A stretch of 64,000 nucleotides of DNA from JADZEM01 sp046328125 (lineage in GTDB: Bacteria > Chloroflexota > UBA6077 > JACCZL01), in NCBI GenBank assembly GCA_046328125.1, contig JAXLXF010000008.1, positions 124,001-188,000 on the forward strand, written 5' to 3'. The position numbers were made by a program, and so were the translations under genes. The notes below the pieces were generated by a model. That model was not told where the DNA came from. It did no database searches and saw only the letters and a list, made by a program, of their open reading frames with translations. The stretch's first letter is position 1. Every line of letters begins with the position of its first letter. This document shows, in pieces, positions 23,907-31,928 of the stretch.

Positions 23907-24902
23907 ATGAGGCGCGCGCTCATCACAGGTATCACCGGGCAGGACGGCCGTCACCTCGCTGAGCTGCTGTTGGAGAAGGGGTACGACGTGTACGGCCTTC
24001 TGCGCGGGCAGCACAACCCGAAGCGGGCCATCGTCGAGCGCGAGGTCCCGGACGTGCGCTTGATCGAAGGCGACCTGACCGATCAGGTGTCGCTGATCAC
24101 CGCGATCCAACGCGCTCAGCCGGACGAGGTGTACAACCTCGGCGCGATGAGCTTCGTGAGCCTGTCCTGGAACCAGCCAGAGCTGACGGGCAACGTCACG
24201 GGGCTCGGCGCGCTCAGGGTGCTCGAAGCGATTCGCAACGTCCAGGGCAGCACAGCCAGCAGCTCGGCTGGATCGGGCATCCGTTTCTACCAGGCGTCGA
24301 GCAGCGAGATGTTCGGGGCCGCCGAAGAGGTGCCGCAGCACGAGTTGACGCGGTTCCATCCTCGGAGCCCGTACGGCGTCGCCAAAGTGTTCGCGCACCA
24401 CATGACGATCAACTACCGCGAGAGCTACGGGATGTTCGCGTGCAGCGGCATCCTGTTCAACCACGAGGGCCAGCGGCGCGGGCCGGAGTTCGTGACGCGG
24501 AAGATCTCGCGGGCCGTGGCAAGGATCAAGCTCGGGCTCCAGGAGAAGCTGACCCTCGGCAACCTGGACTCGAAGCGGGACTGGGGCTACGCCGGCGACT
24601 ACGTCAAGGCGATGTGGTTGATGCTCCAGCAGGACCGCCCGGACGACTATGTGATCGGCACGGGCGAGTGTCACAGTGTCGGCGAGTTCGCGGAGGCGGC
24701 GTTCCGACACGTCGGGCTGGACTGGCAGGAGTACGTGACGCTCGACTCGTCGCTGCTGCGGCCGGCCGAGGTGGACATCCTCCAGGCGAACCCTGCCAAA
24801 GCGACGGCGGCCCTCGGCTGGACGCCGAACGTGACGTTCAGCGGCCTGGTGCAGTTGATGGTGGACGCCGATCTCGAGTCAGAGGCGGCCGGGGCGCGGT
24901 AG
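23907..24902 (+). CDS. gmd: GDP-mannose 4,6-dehydratase
   Basis: Converts GDP-D-mannose to GDP-4-keto-6-deoxy-mannose, precursor of GDP-fucose or GDP-rhamnose for surface glycans. 331 residues, extended SDR. NADP-binding GITGQDGRHLAE is at the N-terminus, followed by the Gmd-specific GLLRGQHNPKR. The catalytic triad is visible: Ser/Glu in QASSSEMFGA and Tyr-x3-Lys in PYGVAKVFAHH. FNHEGQRRGPEFVTRKI and the RDWGYAGDYVKAMW segment are characteristic. No epimerase or reductase gene is adjacent, so the final sugar is unknown. Confidence 0.95.
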   Translation: MRRALITGITGQDGRHLAELLLEKGYDVYGLLRGQHNPKRAIVEREVPDVRLIEGDLTDQVSLITAIQRAQPDEVYNLGAMSFVSLSWNQPELTGNVTGLGALRVLEAIRNVQGSTASSSAGSGIRFYQASSSEMFGAAEEVPQHELTRFHPRSPYGVAKVFAHHMTINYRESYGMFACSGILFNHEGQRRGPEFVTRKISRAVARIKLGLQEKLTLGNLDSKRDWGYAGDYVKAMWLMLQQDRPDDYVIGTGECHSVGEFAEAAFRHVGLDWQEYVTLDSSLLRPAEVDILQANPAKATAALGWTPNVTFSGLVQLMVDADLESEAAGAR

Positions 24903-24934
24903 CGCGCCCCTCCCCCCCCAGCAAGGTCAGTCCG

Positions 24935-26179
24935 CTATCGGACCCGAACGCCGTTCCGCCGCACTGTGATCTGGTGGGCGTCGTACAGTTGCTCGTTCTG
25001 CTTCTCGCCGATTGCCTCGACGTAATCGCCGGGCTTCACGAGCGCACACGCGTCTTTGGCATCGTGGAGCAGGTTCAGGACGACTGTGCCGTCTCGGTTC
25101 GCGATGGTCACGGTTGGGATCTGGGCGTCGCAGTTCGTTTCGAGCGCCTCGCCCTCGGTCCGGTAGTCGTCCAGGCTCGCCGTGTTCGTGCGGCTGCGCT
25201 GCTGCCGCTGCTCCTCCGTCAGCTTGCGCGGCGTGTCGGGATCGTTGCTGGTCGGCGCGATCGACTCGACCCCGACGACGTTGAGGAGCGCGGCCAGCTC
25301 GAACGGAGTCGGCGCGGCGTTGTCGTTCTTGGCGCCCACTTCCAGCCCGAGGAATTTGTTGCCGAGCGGCTCCTTTGGAATGATGGTGACGTTGATGCCG
25401 ACCGCCTGCCCGGTCGGACCGCTGTTGTCGGCGTAGCTCTCCGAGAGGATGACCGTGACGGTCGGACTGTCGAGGACGCCGGGCGAGCGCGACGGTCCCT
25501 GGCTGACTGGCTGGCCGGTGGCCGTGTTCACGACAGCGTACGAGTCGTTGCCCTGGATCCAGCGCACGGCTGAGTAGATCACGCCGGGGCCGTCCCGCAG
25601 GCGTAAGTCGAGGTATTCCAGGTTCTGCCAGTTGGTCGGGTGGACCCAGACGAGGCGGTACTGGAACTTCTGGCCGACCGTCGCGGTGGCGCCGTCTGGG
25701 ATCAGGCCGAAGACGCCTGACGGGCAGTTGGCGTTGCCGCCAAACTGGAAGCCGAATGGCTGGACGCCGAGGTTCACGTTCAGGCCGCCAGCTCCGAAGT
25801 TGTTGAACCCGCCCTGAAAGCCGCCGCCCCCGAAGTTGAACCCGCCGGGTGGAAAGCCCTGGAAGCCAGACCCAAACTGGATGCCGCCGTTGAACTGCCC
25901 GAACTGGAAGCCTTGAAAGTTTCCGCCGCCGAAGTTGTTGAACCCTTGAGCGAACTGGAAACCCTGGAAGCCGCCCTGAAACTGGCCGCCGCCAAAATTG
26001 TTGAACCCGCCCTGAAAGCCGCCCTGGAAGTTGCCGCCAAAATTGAACTGGCCGGCGCCGAAGCCGCCGCAGTTGTTCGCCTGGGCGAAGGCGCCCGGGC
26101 TGACGATGAGCGACACCAGCATCGCGGCACAGAGGACGGCACTCGCCAACGAGCCAGGAGTAGCCGAAACACGCCCCAT
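24935..26179 (-). CDS. Secreted protein with FG/GGNFQ low-complexity region
   Basis: 414 residues. Sec signal peptide with cleavage after AFA (about residue 32). Residues 38-149 consist almost only of Gly, Phe, Gln and Asn in short units such as GGFQGGFNNFGGGQFQ. This is a prion-like or FG-nucleoporin-like composition likely to be disordered, cohesive or fibre-forming. The remaining 260 residues form a soluble domain (YRLVWVHPTNWQNLEYLDLR, ESYADNSG, NVTIIPKEPLGN). Near the C-terminus is an OB-like beta part with Cys in ETNCDAQ and DACALVKPGDYVEAIG. Probably cell-surface or extracellular; function unknown. Divergent from the DUF5819 gene. Confidence 0.85.
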   Translation of the reverse strand: MGRVSATPGSLASAVLCAAMLVSLIVSPGAFAQANNCGGFGAGQFNFGGNFQGGFQGGFNNFGGGQFQGGFQGFQFAQGFNNFGGGNFQGFQFGQFNGGIQFGSGFQGFPPGGFNFGGGGFQGGFNNFGAGGLNVNLGVQPFGFQFGGNANCPSGVFGLIPDGATATVGQKFQYRLVWVHPTNWQNLEYLDLRLRDGPGVIYSAVRWIQGNDSYAVVNTATGQPVSQGPSRSPGVLDSPTVTVILSESYADNSGPTGQAVGINVTIIPKEPLGNKFLGLEVGAKNDNAAPTPFELAALLNVVGVESIAPTSNDPDTPRKLTEEQRQQRSRTNTASLDDYRTEGEALETNCDAQIPTVTIANRDGTVVLNLLHDAKDACALVKPGDYVEAIGEKQNEQLYDAHQITVRRNGVRVR

Positions 26180-26383
26180 CTCACATCCCGCGCGCAGTGG
26201 GTGGCCGTACCTGGCCGATAGTTGCCGAGCGGCTCCCCCACGGTGGCACGCTCACGCGGGCCTATGGTACACGGCGACCGTATCCTGGTGGCGAGCGGCA
26301 ACGTGAGAGAAGGATTACGGTCCAGTCAGAAGGCGGGTCGCATCGTCGATAGGGCGAACGACGACGCGCGCCAGGATACACAC

Positions 26384-27052
26384 GTGACGGCGGCCGTCGA
26401 CGGTGTCGCCACCAGTGCACAACCGCTGCCGGCCTGGTGGAGAACGGTCGCGGTCCTGCTGATGGCGGCGGTCGTCTTCCATTTCGCGCTGGTGATGACG
26501 ACGATCGTGGCACCGCCGGCGATCCCTGCTCCGTTGCAGCCGCTCGTTCAGGCGTACCTCGTGCCGTTTTTCGTCCAGGACTGGCGGCTGTTCTCGCCGA
26601 TTCCCGACACCCATGACTATGAGGTGTTCGTGCGCGGCTCGTACCGCACGGCAGACGGGCACGCGACCACGCCGTGGCTCGACCTGATCGAGCCGACCGT
26701 CGAAGCCGTGCAGCGCAATCGACTCTCGCCGCACGCGGTCAGAATCGAGATCCTTCACAAGGCGGCGCTGTTCACGATTCGAGCGGCCGGGCCGTACGGC
26801 GAGCTGGGGACCGGCCGCGAGATCGTCGCAGAGCGCTGGGCAACCGTCGAGCAGCAGCCGGCGACCGCGATCGTGTTGGAGCGGCTCGGGTCAGCGTACC
26901 TGGCCGAGCGGTATCCTGAGCGCCAGTTCGAGACAGTGCAGGTCATGGTCGGCGCCCGTCCGACCGGCGGCCCACCATCGTCCGACGCGGGCGCGCGATC
27001 CTCGACGCTGCTCCTGCGGCCGGTCCCGTTCCAGGACGTGCGGGTCCGATGA
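26384..27052 (+). CDS. DUF5819 family membrane-anchored protein
   Basis: 222 residues from the GTG at 26384, an uncertain start: the frame is open to 26222 but the upstream part looks non-coding. One N-terminal membrane helix (TVAVLLMAAVVFHFALVMTT) precedes an outside domain with the family motif VQDWRLFSPIPDTHDYEVFV. The motif WxxFxP after a Tyr/Phe-rich segment is typical of DUF5819. Its ATGA stop overlaps the start of an HTTM gene, the usual partner, in an arrangement like the sdpA-sdpB pair of SDP-type toxin systems. Confidence 0.75.
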   Translation: MTAAVDGVATSAQPLPAWWRTVAVLLMAAVVFHFALVMTTIVAPPAIPAPLQPLVQAYLVPFFVQDWRLFSPIPDTHDYEVFVRGSYRTADGHATTPWLDLIEPTVEAVQRNRLSPHAVRIEILHKAALFTIRAAGPYGELGTGREIVAERWATVEQQPATAIVLERLGSAYLAERYPERQFETVQVMVGARPTGGPPSSDAGARSSTLLLRPVPFQDVRVR

Positions 27053-28080
27053 CGGCCGCCGCGCGTCCTCCCGATGCGACCGCGTCCGGGGACAGCTGTC
27101 CGAGTCCGCGGGCGGTTGGCAGTGTCGTCGATCGCACATGGAGAAGCTTCGGCGACGTCGTGGCGGGGCTCGCCACCGAGCGCCGATTGATCGGGCTCGC
27201 CTTCGTCCGAATCGTCGCCAGCCTCGTGGCGCTCGTCTACCTGCTCGGTCAATGGCCGACCCGCCACTTGATCTGGGGTCCGGACGGCTCCTACCCGACC
27301 TGGCTGTTCGAGCGCGAGCTGCCGTTCATGCCGGCGCCTTCCGTGCTGGCCGTCAGCTCGCCGGTCGTCTTCGAGGCGCTGTACCACCTGACCATCGCCG
27401 TGACGATCTGCCACCTGATCGGCTGGGGCTCCTTCCCGATCCGGCTGGCGTTTGCCATCCTTGTCTGGTCGTTGCTGCGACGCCACCCGTACGTGATGAC
27501 CGGTGGCGACAGCCTCCTGCTCCTGGCGGTGCCCTGGCTGCTGCTGACGAACACGGGTGCGTACCTGTCGGCTGACTCAGGCTGGCGCGGCATCGGGGCG
27601 GGGTGGCGGCCGAGCGCGCGTCCGTGGCGGGCGCTCCTGCACAACGTCGGAGTATTCGGACTGCTCTGGCAGCTGAGCGTCATGTACCTGTTCGCCGGCC
27701 TGTACAAGCTGTACGGCGCACCGTGGCTCGACGGGAGCGCGGCCGGGGCGGTGTTGCGGATCGACCGGTTCTCGCTGCCGGGCGTCAGCGAGCTCGTCTA
27801 CGGCAGCCCCCTGCTGAGCGCGGTGCTGACCTACTGGACGACCGCGTTCGAGCTGACGGCGCCCCTGCTGCTCTGGCTGCCGGCCACGCGCTGGCTGGTC
27901 GCCGTCCAGAGCGTCCTATTCCACGGCGGCATCGGCGTGACGATGGGGCTGGTCACGTTCGCGTTCGAAGCGACGATGCTCCAGTTCGTCGTCTTCCCGG
28001 ACACGAGCTATCGTCGCCTGTCGGCGCGACTCTCGGCGAGGCTCGCAACGCTGGTCCGGTATCGTCCGCGCTTCGAGTAA
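27049..28080 (+). CDS. HTTM-domain multipass membrane protein
   Basis: 343 residues with about seven hydrophobic helices. The HTTM domain (named for spread by horizontal transfer; related to the membrane part of vitamin K-dependent carboxylase and to SdpB) is recognised from RIVASLVALVYLLGQWPTRH, the LYHLTIAVTICHLIGWGSFP region, FGLLWQLSVMYLFAGLYKLY, and the HGGIGVTMGLVTFAFEATML stretch. The helix carrying Lys in GLYKLYG is a conserved site. Coupled to the DUF5819 gene by a 4-base overlap. A function as maturation or membrane factor for a secreted peptide is possible by analogy only. Confidence 0.82.
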   Translation: MTAAARPPDATASGDSCPSPRAVGSVVDRTWRSFGDVVAGLATERRLIGLAFVRIVASLVALVYLLGQWPTRHLIWGPDGSYPTWLFERELPFMPAPSVLAVSSPVVFEALYHLTIAVTICHLIGWGSFPIRLAFAILVWSLLRRHPYVMTGGDSLLLLAVPWLLLTNTGAYLSADSGWRGIGAGWRPSARPWRALLHNVGVFGLLWQLSVMYLFAGLYKLYGAPWLDGSAAGAVLRIDRFSLPGVSELVYGSPLLSAVLTYWTTAFELTAPLLLWLPATRWLVAVQSVLFHGGIGVTMGLVTFAFEATMLQFVVFPDTSYRRLSARLSARLATLVRYRPRFE

Positions 28081-28143
28081 CGCGCCCGGTTGCCGAGTCG
28101 GCGTGTACAATTCTCGACAACCTCGGAGGACACTGGGCGACAC

Positions 28144-29232
28144 ATGGCCAGCCGGAAGCGCGTGATCGTTGGGATGAGCGGTGGAGTGGACAGCTCCGTG
28201 ACCGCTGGCCTGCTCGTGGAGCAGGGCTATGACGTGGTGGGGATCACGCTCAACCTCTGGCCGGAGCTGGAGGGGGCGCCCGAGGACGCCCGCGAGGACG
28301 CCTGCTGCGCGCTTGGAGCGGTCGAGGACGCGCGTCGCGTGGCGGACCGGCTGGGCATCAAGTACTACGTGATGAACTTCCGCGAGACCTTCGAGGAGAA
28401 GGTGATCAAGGATTTCGTCGGGGAGTACGCGCGCGGCCGGACGCCGAACCCGTGCGTCCGCTGCAACCAGTTCATCAAGTTCGACGCACTGCTGGCGCGT
28501 GCCGCCCAGTTCGGCGCGGACTATGTCGCGACCGGGCATTATGCGCGGGTCGAGCAGGACCCGGAGACCCGGCGCTGGCTGCTGCGCAAGGCGGCCGACC
28601 CGAGCAAGGATCAGTCGTACGTCCTGTACGTGATGACGCAGGACCGGCTCGAACGGGCGCTGTTCCCGCTCGGTCAGCTCAGCAAGTCCGAGACGCGCAA
28701 GCTGGCCGAGGAGTGGCGCCTGCCGGTCGCGAAGAAGCCAGAGAGCCAGGACATCTGCTTCGTGCCGTACAAGCGGTACACCGAGTTCCTGGAGCGCCAC
28801 GCGCCGGAGTCGTTGCAGGAGGGGCCGATACTCGACCAGGCCGGGACGCGGGTTGGGACGCACCAGGGGATCGCACTGCACACCATCGGGCAGCGGCGCG
28901 GGCTGGGGTTGACGACGCGCGAGCCGCGCTACGTGACGTCGCTGGATGCCGGCACGAACACGGTGACGATCGGCACGCTGGACGATCTGGCGCGCGCCGA
29001 GTGCACGCTGGAGGACGTCAACTGGGTGAAGCTGGCCGAGCCGACCGCGCCGGTGCGGACGCTGGCGCGGATCAGGTACCGAGCCGAGCTGGTGCCGGCC
29101 ACGGTCACTGCCGAGCCGGGCGCGCGGGCACGCGTCGTGTTCGACGAGCCGCAGCGAGCGGTGACGCCGGGTCAGGCGGTCGTGTTCTACGATGGCGAGT
29201 ACGTGGTCGGCGGTGGCACCATCGACCGGTGA
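28144..29232 (+). CDS. mnmA: tRNA-specific 2-thiouridylase
   Basis: Adds sulfur to U34 of tRNA(Lys/Glu/Gln). 362 residues. ATP-binding PP-loop SGGVDSS at 12-18, catalytic Cys104 (NPCVRCNQFIKF) and Cys205 (ESQDICFVPYK) for disulfide relay are all present, and GTHQGIALHTIGQRRGLG plus the C-terminal beta-barrel (RARVVFDEPQRAVTPGQAVV) complete the family. The ATG at 28144 is preferred to an open upstream extension because it follows GGAGGA and gives the family start. Confidence 0.96.
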   Translation: MASRKRVIVGMSGGVDSSVTAGLLVEQGYDVVGITLNLWPELEGAPEDAREDACCALGAVEDARRVADRLGIKYYVMNFRETFEEKVIKDFVGEYARGRTPNPCVRCNQFIKFDALLARAAQFGADYVATGHYARVEQDPETRRWLLRKAADPSKDQSYVLYVMTQDRLERALFPLGQLSKSETRKLAEEWRLPVAKKPESQDICFVPYKRYTEFLERHAPESLQEGPILDQAGTRVGTHQGIALHTIGQRRGLGLTTREPRYVTSLDAGTNTVTIGTLDDLARAECTLEDVNWVKLAEPTAPVRTLARIRYRAELVPATVTAEPGARARVVFDEPQRAVTPGQAVVFYDGEYVVGGGTIDR

Positions 29233-29287
29233 CGGCTGGTGGTCGTCACCCTGAAGCCGTCGTCATCAGTGGCGAGGGGGAGGAGTC

Positions 29288-30223
29288 GTGCGGATAGAGC
29301 TGGACCTGCTCGTGCCGAGCGCCGGACCGGTCTGCGGGCTGGCTGCTGCACCATCGTCCGCGTCTGTCGAGCGACCGGACGATCCCCGCTCGGTCGAGGA
29401 GAAGCTGCGTGACCTGCGCGACGTGATTCGAGCGTACGAGAGTGTGGTGGTGGCGTTCTCGGCGGGGGCAGACAGCACCCTGGTGGCGAAGGTTGCCGCC
29501 GACATACTCGGGGAGCGGGCGCTGGCGGTGACCTCGGCGTCGGAGAGCCTGGCCGAGCGCGAGCTGCGGGAGGCGCTGGAGTACGCCGAGTCGCTCGGCA
29601 TCAACCACCGGGTGATCTACACCAACGAGCTCTCGAACCCTGACTACCTCGCCAATCCGACCAACCGCTGCTACCACTGCAAGACCGAGCTGTACGACCA
29701 CCTCGTCGAGCTGGCCGAGCGCGAGGGGTACAGGACGGTCGCGAACGGTCTGAACGTGGACGACCTGGGCGACTACCGCCCGGGCTTGCAGGCCGCGAAG
29801 GAGCACGACGTCCGCGCGCCGCTCCAGGAGGCCGGCCTGACCAAGCCGGACGTGCGCGCGATCTCCCGGCTGCTGGACGTGCCGACCTGGGATAAGCCGG
29901 CGATGGCCTGTCTCTCGTCGCGGGTGCCGTACGGCGAGGCGATCACGCCCGAGAAGCTGAAGCAGATCGACCGGGCCGAGCAGGCGATCCGCGACCTGGG
30001 CTACCGTCAGCTTCGGGTTCGGCACCACGGCCAGGTCGCCCGGATCGAGCTGCCGACCGAGTCGCTGGTCACGTTCGTGACCGAGCACGCGGCGGCGGCG
30101 ACCGACAAGCTGAAGGCGCTCGGGTTCCTGTACGTCACGCTCGACTTGCAGGGATTCCGCAGCGGCTCGATGAACGAAGTACTCACCCGCCCGGCCCCCA
30201 CCCAATCCGCTGGAGGCTCCTAG
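29288..30223 (+). CDS. larE: LarE-type ATP-dependent sacrificial sulfur transferase
   Basis: Builds the nickel-pincer cofactor by donating sulfur to a pyridinium precursor. 311 residues from GTG 29288, preceded by GAGGGGG. The PP-loop reads FSAGADST (residues 57-64): Ala replaces the first Gly of the normal SGGxDS. Cys128 and Cys131 lie in NRCYHCKTELY. Cys208 in MACLSSRVPYG corresponds to the sacrificial Cys176 of the Lactiplantibacillus enzyme. A 40-residue N-terminal extension is unusual. The MoaE-like gene follows after 2 bases. A larA gene is in the same window, on the other strand. Confidence 0.88.
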   Translation: MRIELDLLVPSAGPVCGLAAAPSSASVERPDDPRSVEEKLRDLRDVIRAYESVVVAFSAGADSTLVAKVAADILGERALAVTSASESLAERELREALEYAESLGINHRVIYTNELSNPDYLANPTNRCYHCKTELYDHLVELAEREGYRTVANGLNVDDLGDYRPGLQAAKEHDVRAPLQEAGLTKPDVRAISRLLDVPTWDKPAMACLSSRVPYGEAITPEKLKQIDRAEQAIRDLGYRQLRVRHHGQVARIELPTESLVTFVTEHAAAATDKLKALGFLYVTLDLQGFRSGSMNEVLTRPAPTQSAGGS

Positions 30224-30225
30224 TC

Positions 30226-30669
30226 ATGTTTCGGATCGTCGACGAGCCGATCGACGCGACGGCGCTTGGGCAACTGGTGTGCACGGAGGCCGACGGCGCC
30301 GTGTGTGTCTTCCTGGGTGTTGCCCGCAAGTTCTCGCGTGGCCGCGAGGTAGTGCACCTGGAGTACGAGGCGTACCCCGAGATGGCCGAGAAGAAGATGG
30401 CCGAGATCGGCGTCGAGATGCGCGAGAAGTTCGGGGCCGAGCGCGTGGCGATCCTCCACCGGACCGGCGTCCTGAAGATCGGCGAGGCGTCGGTCGGGAT
30501 CGCGGTGGCGACGCCGCACCGTGGCGAGGCGTTCGAGGCGTGCCAGTACGCCATCAATCGGCTGAAAGAGATCGTGCCGATCTGGAAGAAAGAAGTCTGG
30601 GCCTCTGGCGAGCAGTGGATCGGCTGGGAGGGGCAGGCGCCGGCTGGCCTCGCTGCCCCCACCGCCTGA
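30226..30669 (+). CDS. moaE: Molybdopterin synthase catalytic subunit, MoaE-like
   Basis: Transfers sulfur from MoaD thiocarboxylate to precursor Z in molybdenum-cofactor synthesis. 147 residues. GAVCVFLGVARKFSRG corresponds to the MoaE N-terminal loop, and VATPHRGEAFEACQYAINRL and KEIVPIWKKEVWASGEQWIG, including the catalytic Lys pair, are characteristic. It is coupled to larE (2-base gap), which links it to another sulfur-transfer step; no moaD or moaC is visible here, so its partner must be encoded elsewhere. Confidence 0.9.
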   Translation: MFRIVDEPIDATALGQLVCTEADGAVCVFLGVARKFSRGREVVHLEYEAYPEMAEKKMAEIGVEMREKFGAERVAILHRTGVLKIGEASVGIAVATPHRGEAFEACQYAINRLKEIVPIWKKEVWASGEQWIGWEGQAPAGLAAPTA

Positions 30670-30671
30670 GA

Positions 30672-31826
30672 CTACGTCCAGAGGCGGGCGCTCGCGAGGC
30701 GGGCGCCTTCGACCAGGGCGTCCAGTTTCGCCCAGGCGACGGTCGGATGGATCTCGGTCGAGCCGGCGAACGTCGCGAAGCCGCAGTCGGCGCCGGCGAT
30801 CACCCGCTCTCGCCCGACGATCGACGCGAAGCGTGCCAGGCGTTGGGCCACCAGTGTCGGGTGCTCCACCAGCACGGTTGACTGGGTGATGACGCCGGGG
30901 ATCAGCACTTTGTCTTTTGGCAGCGTCACGGTCTCCCAGACCTGCCACTCGTGCTCGTGGCGCGGGTTGGCCGCCTCGAACGAGTAGGCGCCAGCCCGGA
31001 TCTTCAGGATCACGTCTACGATGTCCTTCAATTGCATGTCGTGGACGCGCGGCCCCATGTTGATGCTGTAGCAGGTGTGGAACCTGATCCGGTCCTCGGG
31101 GATGCCGCGCAGGGCGTGGTTCAGGATCTCGACGTGGCGCTCGGCCCAGGCGCGGCACTGCTCCAGGCTGAGCGACGGGTCGCGGATGTACTGGGTGACG
31201 AGGCGCGGGTCGTCGATCTGTACCAGCAGCCCGGCATCGGCGATGGCCTTGTACTCCTCGTGGAGCGCGTCGGCGATGGCGACCTGGAATTCCTCCTCGG
31301 AAGCGTAATGCTCGTTCACGATGTACGCCTGGACGTTCGAGGGTGAGATCGCCGGCAGGAACGCCTCGACGGCGCCACTACCAGCCACTGCCGCTTTCAG
31401 GTTCTCGACGTCGCGCTTGACCGCGTCGTGGCCGGTGTACGAGATCGGCCCTGTGCAGACGGTCTGGGTCGGCCGGTCCCGCCCGACGCCGCCGGGCGAC
31501 GGGCCACCCGCCATGGCGTAGAACTCTGGAAACGCGAGGTATTCCCTGGAGCCGGCGAACGTCGAAACGGGCTCGGAGGGGCGCGTCGTCAGGCCGCCGA
31601 GGCGCTCGGTGGCGTAGGTCACGAAGCTCGGCTTCGAGACCTCGCCGTCGTCCACCACGTCCAGGCCGTGCGCCCGCTGCTGGCGCACGATCTCCGCGAC
31701 CGCTTTGCGCACGCGCCGCTCGAACAGCTCGCCGCCGCGCCGCGCGCGGAGCATCTCCAACACGTCGTCTGGGCGGGGGAGGCTGCCGGCGTGGGTGGTC
31801 AGGATCCGCTCGCTGCTGCGCTGCAT
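30672..31826 (-). CDS. MetE C-terminal-like (cobalamin-independent methionine synthase II family)
   Basis: TIM-barrel methyltransferase-like protein, 384 residues, about half of full MetE and without its N-terminal domain. It starts QRSSERILTTHAGSLPRPDD, and has GLDVVDDGEVSKPSFVTYAT and RIRFHTCYSINMGPRVHD, where the His and Cys positions correspond to the zinc site; VIAGADCGFATF carries the third ligand Cys. Family members of this length often act on C1-thiol metabolism other than methionine synthesis, so the substrate is open. It converges with moaE with only 2 bases between. Confidence 0.85.
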   Translation of the reverse strand: MQRSSERILTTHAGSLPRPDDVLEMLRARRGGELFERRVRKAVAEIVRQQRAHGLDVVDDGEVSKPSFVTYATERLGGLTTRPSEPVSTFAGSREYLAFPEFYAMAGGPSPGGVGRDRPTQTVCTGPISYTGHDAVKRDVENLKAAVAGSGAVEAFLPAISPSNVQAYIVNEHYASEEEFQVAIADALHEEYKAIADAGLLVQIDDPRLVTQYIRDPSLSLEQCRAWAERHVEILNHALRGIPEDRIRFHTCYSINMGPRVHDMQLKDIVDVILKIRAGAYSFEAANPRHEHEWQVWETVTLPKDKVLIPGVITQSTVLVEHPTLVAQRLARFASIVGRERVIAGADCGFATFAGSTEIHPTVAWAKLDALVEGARLASARLWT

Positions 31827-31928
31827 CGTCGTCTCCAGGGGGACACGATCGCCGCCTCACTCTTTCGGAGAGGGTAGGCCGGAACTGGTAACAGAATCCG
31901 CGACGCGGTCCCTCCCTTGCCGACGGAG

